From the NCBI GenBank assembly GCA_945900945.1, contig CAMDKL010000003.1, positions 1 through 64,000 of the forward strand: 64,000 nucleotides of DNA, given 5' to 3'. Below are positions 7,402 through 14,719 of this stretch, piece after piece. This DNA comes from Pirellula staleyi DSM 6068. Its GTDB lineage: Bacteria; Planctomycetota; Planctomycetia; Pirellulales; Pirellulaceae. How positions within the stretch are numbered: the first letter of the stretch is position 1; the number at the start of each line of letters is the position of its first letter. Under the pieces are notes generated by a model, which was given only the letters and a program-made list of their open reading frames with translations, was not told the origin of the DNA and searched no databases. The position numbers were made by a program, and so were the translations under genes.

Positions 7402-8988
7402 CTAAAGTGTTGGCCCTATGGACCATGGAACAAATTCGTCGTCACCATAACCTAGCAGTTCGCTTTTTGTCTTCTGTCCACTGGCGGTTGCGAGAATCGC
7501 GTCAAAGAGCCGATCGCCCGCTTGCTCGATGGACTCATCTGCCAACACAGTTCCCATGTCCAGGTCCATGTCGTCTGGCATGCGATGAAACAAGGCGGTG
7601 TTCGTAGCCACTTTAATGCTGGGTACTGGTTTGCAACCAAAGCAACTTCCGCGTCCCGTTGTAAAAACGATTACATTTGCTCCGCTGGCAACCATACCGG
7701 TTACGCACGCTGGATCGAAACCAGGCGCGTCCATGATGACGAGACCTTTGGTATGTATTGGCTCAGCGTAGCGATAGACTGCCTGCAATGCAGTGGCTCC
7801 ACCTTTGCTTGCCGCTCCAAGCGACTTTTCTACGATGGTGGTTAGGCCGCCTGCTTTATTGCCAATGGATGGATTGTTGTCGATTTCTTCGCCGTAGCCG
7901 GCAGCGTAGCTTTTCCACCATTCGATGCGTTCCAGCAACTTCGTCGCGACTTCGGCCGATTGCGCGCGACGGGTAAACAACTGTTCGGCGCCGTAAAGTT
8001 CCGTTGTCTCGGAAAGAATCGCAGTCCCACCACAAGCTACCGTTCGATCGGCTGCGACGCCCAAGGCTGGGTTGGCAGTGATGCCAGAGTAGCCGTCGGA
8101 ACCGCCACACTTGGTTGCTAGAATCAAATGCTCGGCTGACACTTGAGTGCGCTGCATTGGATGGACGACTGGAAGAAGCTCCTGAACCATTTCAATACCG
8201 CGTTTTACCGTCGCTCGTGTTCCGCCACTATCTTGAATCGACAAAACGGGCACTTCACGCGCGGCCTCGACACCCTTCATTCGCCCACGATTCGAATTGG
8301 TATGAACGCCTGCTAGAGTCAGCGGAATCAGTTTTTGCGTTTTAAGTAGGTGACCAAGCGTATTTTGCTCGCATCCCAACCCGATCAAAACATAAGCGGC
8401 AATATTGGGGTGCCGTGCAATTCCTCCTAAGACTCGACTCAGCGTTTGGTGCTTGATCCCCTCATAGGCCATACCGCAACCGCTGTCGTGCTTGAACGCA
8501 ACGACACCATCCACGCCAGGAAATTCGCGCAGTACTTCCTCGGTGAAGTGGTTGGCAATGTACCGAGAAACCGACGCAGAGCAGTTTACGGTTGAAATGA
8601 CCGCGATGTAGTTGCGAGTGCCAACCGATCCATCCGCACGAACGTAACCGTCGAAGGTTCGGTCAAGGATTTTGACCGGAGGTTCCGGTGTTTCGGTGGC
8701 AAGGCGTGTAAAATCTACTTTATGCTCACATCGCAGATTGTGGTCGTGGACATGATCGCCGGGCTCGATACGTTGGGTTGCGACACCGATCGGCCATCCG
8801 TATTTCATTACAGGTTGGTTCAGCTCAATCAGTGCTATTGCAACCTTGTGGCCAGCCAGGATATTTGCTCGCAGCGAGACAGAATTTCCTTGCAGATCAA
8901 CGGCTTGCCCCTGCACCAGTGTTTGCAATGCTACGATACAATTATCGTTCGGGTGGAGTCGAATCCACGCTTTTGTCCCAGTTCCCAT
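7402..8988 (-). CDS. altronate/galactarate dehydratase family protein (UxaA/GarD)
   Basis: This 528-residue protein has the complete layout of the family. An N-terminal SAF domain (residues 1-95) contains LAGHKVAIALI and the metal-associated PGDHVHDHNL. The catalytic body follows, with GYVRADGSVGTRNY, STVNCSAS, FKHDSGCGM, GLGCEQN, TKCGGSDGYSG and GRGSCFGCKPVPSIKV. The conserved cysteines may bind iron. Family members remove water from sugar acids (altronate, galactarate) for entry into central metabolism; which acid is used here cannot be told from sequence. No uronate isomerase or oxidoreductase lies beside it, although a sugar ABC importer is 3 kb away. Confidence 0.88.
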   Translation of the reverse strand: MGTGTKAWIRLHPNDNCIVALQTLVQGQAVDLQGNSVSLRANILAGHKVAIALIELNQPVMKYGWPIGVATQRIEPGDHVHDHNLRCEHKVDFTRLATETPEPPVKILDRTFDGYVRADGSVGTRNYIAVISTVNCSASVSRYIANHFTEEVLREFPGVDGVVAFKHDSGCGMAYEGIKHQTLSRVLGGIARHPNIAAYVLIGLGCEQNTLGHLLKTQKLIPLTLAGVHTNSNRGRMKGVEAAREVPVLSIQDSGGTRATVKRGIEMVQELLPVVHPMQRTQVSAEHLILATKCGGSDGYSGITANPALGVAADRTVACGGTAILSETTELYGAEQLFTRRAQSAEVATKLLERIEWWKSYAAGYGEEIDNNPSIGNKAGGLTTIVEKSLGAASKGGATALQAVYRYAEPIHTKGLVIMDAPGFDPACVTGMVASGANVIVFTTGRGSCFGCKPVPSIKVATNTALFHRMPDDMDLDMGTVLADESIEQAGDRLFDAILATASGQKTKSELLGYGDDEFVPWSIGPTL

Positions 8989-9016
8989 TTACGTTCTTGG
9001 TCTTTCAAGGTGCAAC

Positions 9017-9214
9017 ATGCAACAAGTGAAAATTTTTAAAAGCATCGATACTGAATTAGGAGATTTGGAAAGTCAAATCAACAGTTGGATTTCTGAGAAC
9101 AAGGCCAATATTGTTTCCATACACGGGAATATTTCTCCGCAAGCGGGGAAACATGGCGTTCAAGGATCGTTCAGTGCTGCCGATGTCTTCGTCATTATAC
9201 TTTACGAAGCGTAG
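9017..9214 (+). CDS. conserved-looking 65-residue protein
   Basis: A reading frame of 65 codons starts at ATG 9017 and ends 6 bp before the PIG-L deacetylase gene. The protein is soluble, with an amphipathic helix (TELGDLESQINSWISENKAN), a beta strand (IVSIHGNISPQ), a Gly-rich loop and a final strand (DVFVIILYEA). I recall similar short proteins in planctomycetes but know no function. The tight spacing suggests co-transcription with the deacetylase. A longer open frame back to 8846 is an extension into the antisense of the dehydratase gene and is unlikely to be used. Confidence 0.65.
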   Translation: MQQVKIFKSIDTELGDLESQINSWISENKANIVSIHGNISPQAGKHGVQGSFSAADVFVIILYEA

Positions 9215-9220
9215 ATTGGG

Positions 9221-10045
9221 ATGACTGCAATGACACGGGTTTTAGTTTTAGGTGCACATCCCGACGATGCGGAGTTTTTCGCGGGCGGATTGCTCGCATC
9301 GCATCAAAGGTCTGGATCGACGATTCGGTTGGTTAGTGTTACCAATGGCCAGTCTGGTCACCAATCGGTGGCTTCGCATGAACTCATCGTCCGCCGTCGC
9401 GAGGAAGCGGCAAATGCAGGCCGCGTTATTGGTGCGGACTATGTGACGTGGGACTTTCCGGACGGTTCATTGCAGCCGACGCTCGACTTGCGGCTTGCCA
9501 TAATTCGGGAGATTCGCTCATTTCAGCCCGATTTAGTTTTGACTCACCGGCCATTCGATTACCACCCGGACCATCGAGCGGTGGGTCAAGCGGTCCAGGA
9601 TGCATCTTACATGGTCCTCGTGCCGAAGATCCTTCCGGACGTAGCTCCGCCGCGACGAGAACCGATCGTCGCGTACATGGTCGATTTGTTTACGCGTCCT
9701 TGTCCGTTCCGGGCCGATGTGATTTTGGATGTGTCGGAACATTGGGAGATGGTTGTGAGTATGTTGGAGTGTCATGAATCACAGTTTTACGAGTGGATGC
9801 CATGGATCGAAGGGGTTCTGGAATCGGTACCAAGGAATTTGGAAGCTAGACGCATTTGGCTGGCGAAATGGTTCGACGAAAAAACGAACGGCCGCATTGG
9901 ACGATTTTGGAAATCCGAATGGGGCTCGGCGCCCAAGTTGATCGAAGCCTATGAGATTTCGGAATACGCCGGCAAGCCATCGACCGATATTCTCGGGCAA
10001 CTCTTCCCTGGCAAAATTCACATGAGTCAGGCTGTCCTCACGTAG
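9221..10045 (+). CDS. PIG-L family deacetylase (BshB-like N-acetylglucosaminyl deacetylase)
   Basis: The 274-residue protein begins MTRVLVLGAHPDDAEFFAGG, carrying the AHPDD zinc-binding and catalytic signature, and has the second zinc motif HPDHRA in YHPDHRAVGQA near residue 114. Members deacetylate N-acetylglucosamine-linked substrates in thiol (bacillithiol, mycothiol), glycolipid or glycan metabolism. The substrate is unknown here, and no bshA or bshC lies nearby. The last six residues (MSQAVLT) and the TAG stop are encoded by a half copy of repeat B, so the natural C-terminus seems to have been replaced or extended by the repeat. Confidence 0.88.
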   Translation: MTAMTRVLVLGAHPDDAEFFAGGLLASHQRSGSTIRLVSVTNGQSGHQSVASHELIVRRREEAANAGRVIGADYVTWDFPDGSLQPTLDLRLAIIREIRSFQPDLVLTHRPFDYHPDHRAVGQAVQDASYMVLVPKILPDVAPPRREPIVAYMVDLFTRPCPFRADVILDVSEHWEMVVSMLECHESQFYEWMPWIEGVLESVPRNLEARRIWLAKWFDEKTNGRIGRFWKSEWGSAPKLIEAYEISEYAGKPSTDILGQLFPGKIHMSQAVLT

Positions 10046-10124
10046 GTCAGCCTGTCCTCAGGCTGACAAGGCAACTGTGGAATTTACTACAGCGTGTCCG
10101 GCTGAGGACAGCCGGACCTACGTG
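10026..10124. repeat. hairpin repeat B, head-to-head pair plus half copy
   Basis: A half unit (GTCAGGCTGTCCTCACGTAG, 10026-10045) precedes a full hairpin with arms GTCAGCCTG/CAGGCTGAC around TCCT (10046-10067). After a 28-bp spacer comes an inverted full hairpin with arms GTCCGGCTG/CAGCCGGAC around AGGA (10096-10117), then CTACGTG. The two hairpins share centre and size but differ at paired arm positions. The block separates the convergent PIG-L and nucleotidyltransferase genes. Confidence 0.85.
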
Positions 10125-10135
10125 AATCGCCGGAC

Positions 10136-10750
10136 TTAACCGTTTGGATCATCCAATAAATCTTTGAGACGGTTTCGAATCGGGTCAGGATAACGGTCTA
10201 ACCAAGTTTCATCGACTAGTCCAACCGAAATCATATCTCGCACATGCACTCGGTCTTTATCTCGATGCGAATTGAGTTTCATTCGCACTAACACTTCGAG
10301 GGTAATAGTTTGGAAATTATTTGCACGCGTCATCGGTTCGATGTCTGGATTGGGATCGAAATCGTCTGGCTTGACAATCTCGCCTGTTAAAACCACATGA
10401 ACCGCGTCTCGAGCGGAGCCGTCGGGGTCTTCGACGAACATGTTTAGTCCAGCGTTCTCTCGATGATGAAATCCGGCTTCCGTCATGGCTTGTACCAAGT
10501 GTGGCAGGTCATGTGGACGAACTAAAATGTCCACATCGCGTGTGGTTCGCACTGCCGCTTCGTCGACTTGCGCCACCCAGGCTCGTACTGCATGACCGCC
10601 AACTACTGCGTATGGGACCTTGGCATTTTCTAGGATCGTTACCGTCTTCCGCAATCGTTCGTTGACTCGTTCCACAGCTCTCTCCATCCTGTTCCACAGT
10701 TCTTCGCCCGTATATCGGAATTCAATCATTTTCGCGTTGCCTTCTTTCAT
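10136..10750 (-). CDS. nucleotidyltransferase-like (AbiEii/MNT-type) protein
   Basis: The 204-residue protein carries the core of the minimal nucleotidyltransferase fold: VPYAVVGGHAVRAWV matches the GG-[HS]-A helix, and TTRDVDILV supplies the two metal-binding Asp residues. Later parts (DAVHVVLTGE and LVRMKLNSHRDKDRVHVRDM) resemble the C-terminal region of AbiEii/DUF6036-like proteins, where the KxxxxRxKDxxD segment is typical. Related proteins are toxins of type IV toxin-antitoxin systems or standalone NTases. No antitoxin gene sits beside it, so a toxin role is not supported. ATG 10750 is used; ATG 10729 is an alternative. Confidence 0.7.
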   Translation of the reverse strand: MKEGNAKMIEFRYTGEELWNRMERAVERVNERLRKTVTILENAKVPYAVVGGHAVRAWVAQVDEAAVRTTRDVDILVRPHDLPHLVQAMTEAGFHHRENAGLNMFVEDPDGSARDAVHVVLTGEIVKPDDFDPNPDIEPMTRANNFQTITLEVLVRMKLNSHRDKDRVHVRDMISVGLVDETWLDRYPDPIRNRLKDLLDDPNG

Positions 10751-10813
10751 GTCTGGACTCCACTATTGTACATGGCGATCCTCGATACCTAACCATCTGA
10801 ATCTTCGATCTTC

Positions 10814-11863
10814 TCATGCTGCGCCAAATCGCTCTATTCGCAGCATCCCCTTGCGACATGTCACTACGATTTGACCGGGCAGTTCAAGCCGTTTGGGGTG
10901 CGTGGTTTGCGATGCGAGTTCAATGAGTTTCTGAACTTTTCGCCAGTTTTTAAGATTCATTTCCCGCAACGGCCAATTCATTCTGTGCCAAATCATGACC
11001 ATGGCTTCGCGGATAATTGGCCACGGTTCGTTTCTGCACAAGGGAACTGGAACTAAGAAATGGTCTTGTGCAGCGTCTTTCCGAGTCGAGGTTCCCAGCG
11101 ACTCTCCGCTCGCATATCCAATCTTGGCGAGCCATCGATCCGCAAGCTCTCGGAACACGGCATGCTCCTCAGCGATCAACTCGCAAGCCTGCCGCAATCG
11201 GCTGTCGAGTGAATCCGATTTGGCGAAAGTTCGCAATTGGGGCAATAACTCGTTTCGAATTCGATTGCGTGTGTAGTCGAGTGACTTATTCGAAGAGTCT
11301 ATTCGGTACGTTTGGTTTCGTTCCACTAAATAGGCCATTATTTCAGAGCGGTGCACGCGGAGTAGCGGTCTCGCAATGTCGATCAAGGAGTCGATGTTCC
11401 GAAAGGCTGGGATGCCAGACAGGCCGCTCGGCCCGCTTCCACGTAGCAAATGGTGCAAAAAGGTTTCCACTTGATCATCCGCTTGGTGTGCTATGGCTAT
11501 CCACCTTGCATTGTGGTTTACGGCAACATCTTTTAGAAACAGATGTCGCAGCTTTCGGAGAGTATTCTCAGAACGACTCGGAACATCGATTGTGCTTGCC
11601 CGGCGGACGATACATGGCAGTCCGAGTCTTGCAGCATGCGATTCCACGAACGCTTGGTCGGCGTCGCTTTCCTCGCCTCGCAATGCATGGTTGTAATGTG
11701 CAGCAATCGTTCGGGCCGGATCCGGTCTAATCTGAAATAAAATCTCCAAAAGTGCGGTGCTGTCAGCCCCTCCGCTAGTCGCGACGACAATAGTAGACTC
11801 TCGCCACAAATCAATCGGCCAAAGCTCCAAGATAGCTTTTTCCAGTTGATTTGATGGCTTCAT
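10814..11863 (-). CDS. tilS: tRNA(Ile)-lysidine synthase
   Basis: The enzyme attaches lysine to C34 of the tRNA(Ile) that reads AUA, in an ATP-dependent reaction in the cytoplasm. The N-terminal PP-loop ATP pyrophosphatase motif VVATSGGADSTALL is at residues 26-39. The TilS-specific segments HYNHALRGEESDAD, AIAHQADDQVETFLHHLLRGSGPSGLSG and YTRNRIRNELLP follow. At 349 residues it is shorter than the E. coli enzyme and appears to lack the C-terminal TilS_C domain, as in other compact versions. It ends 63 bp from the start of the leftward nucleotidyltransferase-like gene, so the two may be co-transcribed. Confidence 0.93.
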   Translation of the reverse strand: MKPSNQLEKAILELWPIDLWRESTIVVATSGGADSTALLEILFQIRPDPARTIAAHYNHALRGEESDADQAFVESHAARLGLPCIVRRASTIDVPSRSENTLRKLRHLFLKDVAVNHNARWIAIAHQADDQVETFLHHLLRGSGPSGLSGIPAFRNIDSLIDIARPLLRVHRSEIMAYLVERNQTYRIDSSNKSLDYTRNRIRNELLPQLRTFAKSDSLDSRLRQACELIAEEHAVFRELADRWLAKIGYASGESLGTSTRKDAAQDHFLVPVPLCRNEPWPIIREAMVMIWHRMNWPLREMNLKNWRKVQKLIELASQTTHPKRLELPGQIVVTCRKGMLRIERFGAA

Positions 11864-12141
11864 AACAGTTCGAGGCTCATCAATAGACCGCCAGTTGATT
11901 TTCCCAAGGGCCAGTTGCCTGAAGTTAAGGTGGCGGCTTGGCGACTGGCAGAACTGGCGAGAAGTTCTGGAAATGGATTTGATGTGGCTACTGGCAAGAC
12001 AAACGACAATGAGTATCCTACTACATATTGATAAACGCCGCTAAGACCCTAATTGTTTTGAAGCGTGGCGGAACCAAACAACTCCGCCATTGCTATGGCA
12101 ACGGCATTATTATTTACCTCTCTGATGGTTAGGTCCCTGAT
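11864..12141. other. intergenic region between divergent tilS and ABC importer genes
   Basis: This 278-bp stretch must hold the promoters for tilS (leftward) and the sugar importer (rightward). One inverted repeat is visible, CAGAACT/AGTTCTG at 11949-11969 with a 7-nt loop, in a suitable place for an operator. No clear -35/-10 pair stands out. Confidence 0.4.
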
Positions 12142-13287
12142 ATGTTGCGAAAACCGACAGTTGTTCTCTCTCTGCTTATGGGCAGCTTCCTCTTTGCTGG
12201 CTGTACTGATTCTGGCAGCAAGGCCTCCACGGCTGGCAAATCAACCAGTCCGGCCAATGCGTCTGTGGAGAGCACAGGTAAAGTTGCCGGTCTTAAACGA
12301 ATCGTTCTTCTCAATAATACCGACTCCCCGTTTTGGGATGCAGCTCGAGCAGGCATTAGCAAGGCAGTTGCGGACCTTAAGCTTGTGGAAGCTGGACTAA
12401 CCGCCGGCATGGATACGAACGATGGTACCGATCAAGGACAAATCGAAAAGCTTCGGCAGTACGGCACGCAAAGCGACATTGTCGCAGTCGTCATCTCGCC
12501 GACATCCGCATCCAATCCTGCAGTCGCAGACGAATTGAAGAAATTAAAGGCCAAGGGGATTATTATCGGTTGCTTCGATAGCGACTTGGATGAAAAACTT
12601 CGTTCTTATCGTGAATTTTATGTCGGAACGGACAACGAAAAGGGTGGTAAAGTTCTCGGCACTGCAGCAAAAAATCTTAAAATCGATGGTGGTGAGTATG
12701 TTCAATTTGTTGGACTGGATAGCCAATTGAACGCCATTCAGCGCATGGACGGATTCACCGCAGCGGTTGGGTCTAAATATAAACAAATCGCACGGCGTAT
12801 CGATGATACGGACCGTCAGCGAGCCCGCGACAATGTTCGACAGAGCATTGACCAGAATCCGAACTTATCGATTCTCGTTGGCATCTGGTCTTACAATGCT
12901 CCAGCCATCGTAGACGTCGTAAAAGAACGCAAGCTACGCGAAAAAATGACGATTGTAACTTTCGATGCGGAACAACTTGCAATCCAGCAAATGGGGGATG
13001 GAATGATCGACGCCATGGTTGTTCAGAATCCTTTCGGTATGGGCTACGACTCGGTGCGTTATTGTTTTGCCAAGCTGGGAAAAGATGACAAGACGGTAAA
13101 GGAAATGTTCCCAAACATGGGTACACCCGGTGGAGATATTTTGGATACAGGCCTCAAAGTGGTTATTCCGGACACCGGCTCGGCTCTCAAAGCAGAGATG
13201 TTCACGGAGTTTGGTACGGGCGTCGAGTTCATTTCCATGAGCAAGTTTCAAGAGTGGCTCAAAAAATACGGCCTCACAAGTTCATAG
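12142..13287 (+). CDS. sugar ABC transporter substrate-binding lipoprotein (RbsB/XylF type)
   Basis: This 381-residue protein opens with a lipoprotein signal ending in LFAGC (Cys 21) and a Ser/Thr-rich linker. A periplasmic-binding-protein-like domain of the ribose/xylose class (Peripla_BP_4) follows: IVLLNNTDSPFWDAARAGISKAVADL, then IVAVVISPTSASNPAV, IIIGCFDSDLDEKLR, FYVGTDNEKGGKVLG and DGMIDAMVVQNPFGMGYDSV. It captures the sugar outside the cytoplasmic membrane and passes it to the permease and ATPase encoded next. The ligand cannot be read from sequence. A 207-bp gap with an inverted repeat pair separates it from the permease gene, which may let it be made in excess. Confidence 0.9.
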   Translation: MLRKPTVVLSLLMGSFLFAGCTDSGSKASTAGKSTSPANASVESTGKVAGLKRIVLLNNTDSPFWDAARAGISKAVADLKLVEAGLTAGMDTNDGTDQGQIEKLRQYGTQSDIVAVVISPTSASNPAVADELKKLKAKGIIIGCFDSDLDEKLRSYREFYVGTDNEKGGKVLGTAAKNLKIDGGEYVQFVGLDSQLNAIQRMDGFTAAVGSKYKQIARRIDDTDRQRARDNVRQSIDQNPNLSILVGIWSYNAPAIVDVVKERKLREKMTIVTFDAEQLAIQQMGDGMIDAMVVQNPFGMGYDSVRYCFAKLGKDDKTVKEMFPNMGTPGGDILDTGLKVVIPDTGSALKAEMFTEFGTGVEFISMSKFQEWLKKYGLTSS

Positions 13288-13320
13288 TACGACGCGGAAG
13301 TTTTGAAGTTGCACATCCGG

Positions 13321-13425
13321 TACAAGCCCGCAGCGTAAGCAAGGGATATACCTCATAGCTAAGCGGTTTTCACCTTCGAAAATTGGATAAAAAATCAATT
13401 CCCTCGCTGGCGCTTCGGGTTTGTA
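13321..13425. repeat. inverted pair of GCCCG-AGCG repeat units between binding protein and permease genes
   Basis: TACAAGCCCGCAGCGTAAGC (start of the unit at 13321-13346) and the reverse complement of 13400-13425 (TACAAACCCGAAGCGCCAGC and on) agree at 21 of 26 positions. They face each other across 53 bp, so the RNA could form one long imperfect stem. Units of this type occur between genes in other planctomycetes as far as I recall. Confidence 0.7.
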
Positions 13426-13494
13426 TTTCGTTGGCATTTAAATCAAAGACGACTAAAATACTTTAACTCGATTCATTCTAAATAGGTATTGTGC

Positions 13495-14703
13495 ATGAGT
13501 TCTCAGAAGCCAAGCCTTATTTTTCGTCTCTGGTCCAGTGTTGAATTCAAGTTGATTCTGGCATGGCTATCAGTGGTTTTAGTTACGGTTTTGCTAGATC
13601 CCGGTCATACCTACTGGAATAATCCAAGCGATTCGGCGGTAATCGTTATACGCAACTCGGTTTTGTTGGGGTTTTTTGCGCTTGGCAGCGCCATTATCAT
13701 CATCTCCGGCGGGATTGATCTCTCGAGCGGTTCGGTGATTGCCATGAGCGCGACGGTCTTCGGCTCGCTGTTGATTGCGCTGGATCCGACCGGTTTTCGG
13801 GAAGGGCACATTGCAAACTGGGCAGTACTCATCGCCGTCTTGGGAACACTCCTGTCGGGGGCCATGGTTGGAACGCTTCACGCATGGCTAATCACTTGCG
13901 TTGGTTTGCCGCCATTCATCGCTACGCTGGCAACGCTGGTGGGCCTTCGCAGTTTCAGCCGAGGTGTAACTCTGGCAATGACCAACAATAAATCACAAAT
14001 TGATTTCCCTGACCTTGTTCTTAGGGAATCGTTAAAAGATGTGCGATACGTCTCGATCGTGTTCCTCGTGCTGGCCGTTGCGCTTTGGTTTCTGATGAGT
14101 CGAACGGTCATCGGTCGCCATCTCCATGCGATGGGTGGCAATGAACAGGCCGCTAGACTGAGTGGTATTCGCACGGAGCGACTCAAGTGGCTGGCATACG
14201 TAATCGGTTCCGTATCGGCTTCGATGGTCGGCATCGTTTATTTTGCGGATTCGGGATCTGCCAAGCCGGACATCTTGGCTCGTGGCTATGAGTTGAACGC
14301 AATTGCCGCATCGGTAATCGGTGGCTGCTCGCTGCAAGGTGGAGTCGGTACCATTCCTGGTACCATTCTTGGTTGCTTGTTTTTGAAAACGGTTATCGAT
14401 TCCGTGAACAAGATCGTTGGTTCGGGAGCCGATGTGTACGAGGGCATGATCGTTGGCATCGTTGTCGTGATGGCTGTTACGTTTAGTCAGCGTACAGGGT
14501 CAGCTAGGGCTCAGACGTTTTTTGCCACTCCGATCGGTTGGGCCTCGATCCCAGTGCTAAGTATTCTCACTGGCATTTCCTTTCTGCTCTTTTTTCGCGA
14601 TAAACCTTGGTTTTCTCCGATGCACGCTGCCGCTTTCGGTGCCATTGTTGCATGCATTCTGATTGCACGTGGCGTGATGGAAATCCGGGCCAAGCGAGCA
14701 TAA
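13495..14703 (+). CDS. sugar ABC transporter permease (RbsC type)
   Basis: This is a polytopic membrane protein of the BPD_transp_2 family, about 402 residues from ATG 13495 (a TTG two codons upstream is less likely). It carries the diagnostic GGIDLSSGSVIAMSA loop, ITCVGLPPFIATLATLVGLR, and late GYELNAIAASVIGGCSLQGG followed by GTIPGTILG. Beyond the usual ten helices it has two further C-terminal hydrophobic segments (IPVLSILTGISFLLFF and AFGAIVACILIARGVM), which ribose permease lacks. It forms the channel for the sugar bound by the upstream lipoprotein. It lies 16 bp before the ATPase gene. Confidence 0.92.
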   Translation: MSSQKPSLIFRLWSSVEFKLILAWLSVVLVTVLLDPGHTYWNNPSDSAVIVIRNSVLLGFFALGSAIIIISGGIDLSSGSVIAMSATVFGSLLIALDPTGFREGHIANWAVLIAVLGTLLSGAMVGTLHAWLITCVGLPPFIATLATLVGLRSFSRGVTLAMTNNKSQIDFPDLVLRESLKDVRYVSIVFLVLAVALWFLMSRTVIGRHLHAMGGNEQAARLSGIRTERLKWLAYVIGSVSASMVGIVYFADSGSAKPDILARGYELNAIAASVIGGCSLQGGVGTIPGTILGCLFLKTVIDSVNKIVGSGADVYEGMIVGIVVVMAVTFSQRTGSARAQTFFATPIGWASIPVLSILTGISFLLFFRDKPWFSPMHAAAFGAIVACILIARGVMEIRAKRA

Positions 14704-14719
14704 GAGTTGTGAGTAACGA

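Noticed and set aside
10136-10750. AbiEii-type toxin of a toxin-antitoxin system
   Set aside because: The NTase motifs fit, but no antitoxin-like gene is adjacent; neighbours are tilS and a PIG-L deacetylase.
11017-11730. 237-codon plus-strand frame
   Set aside because: Antisense to tilS, whose motifs are complete on the minus strand.
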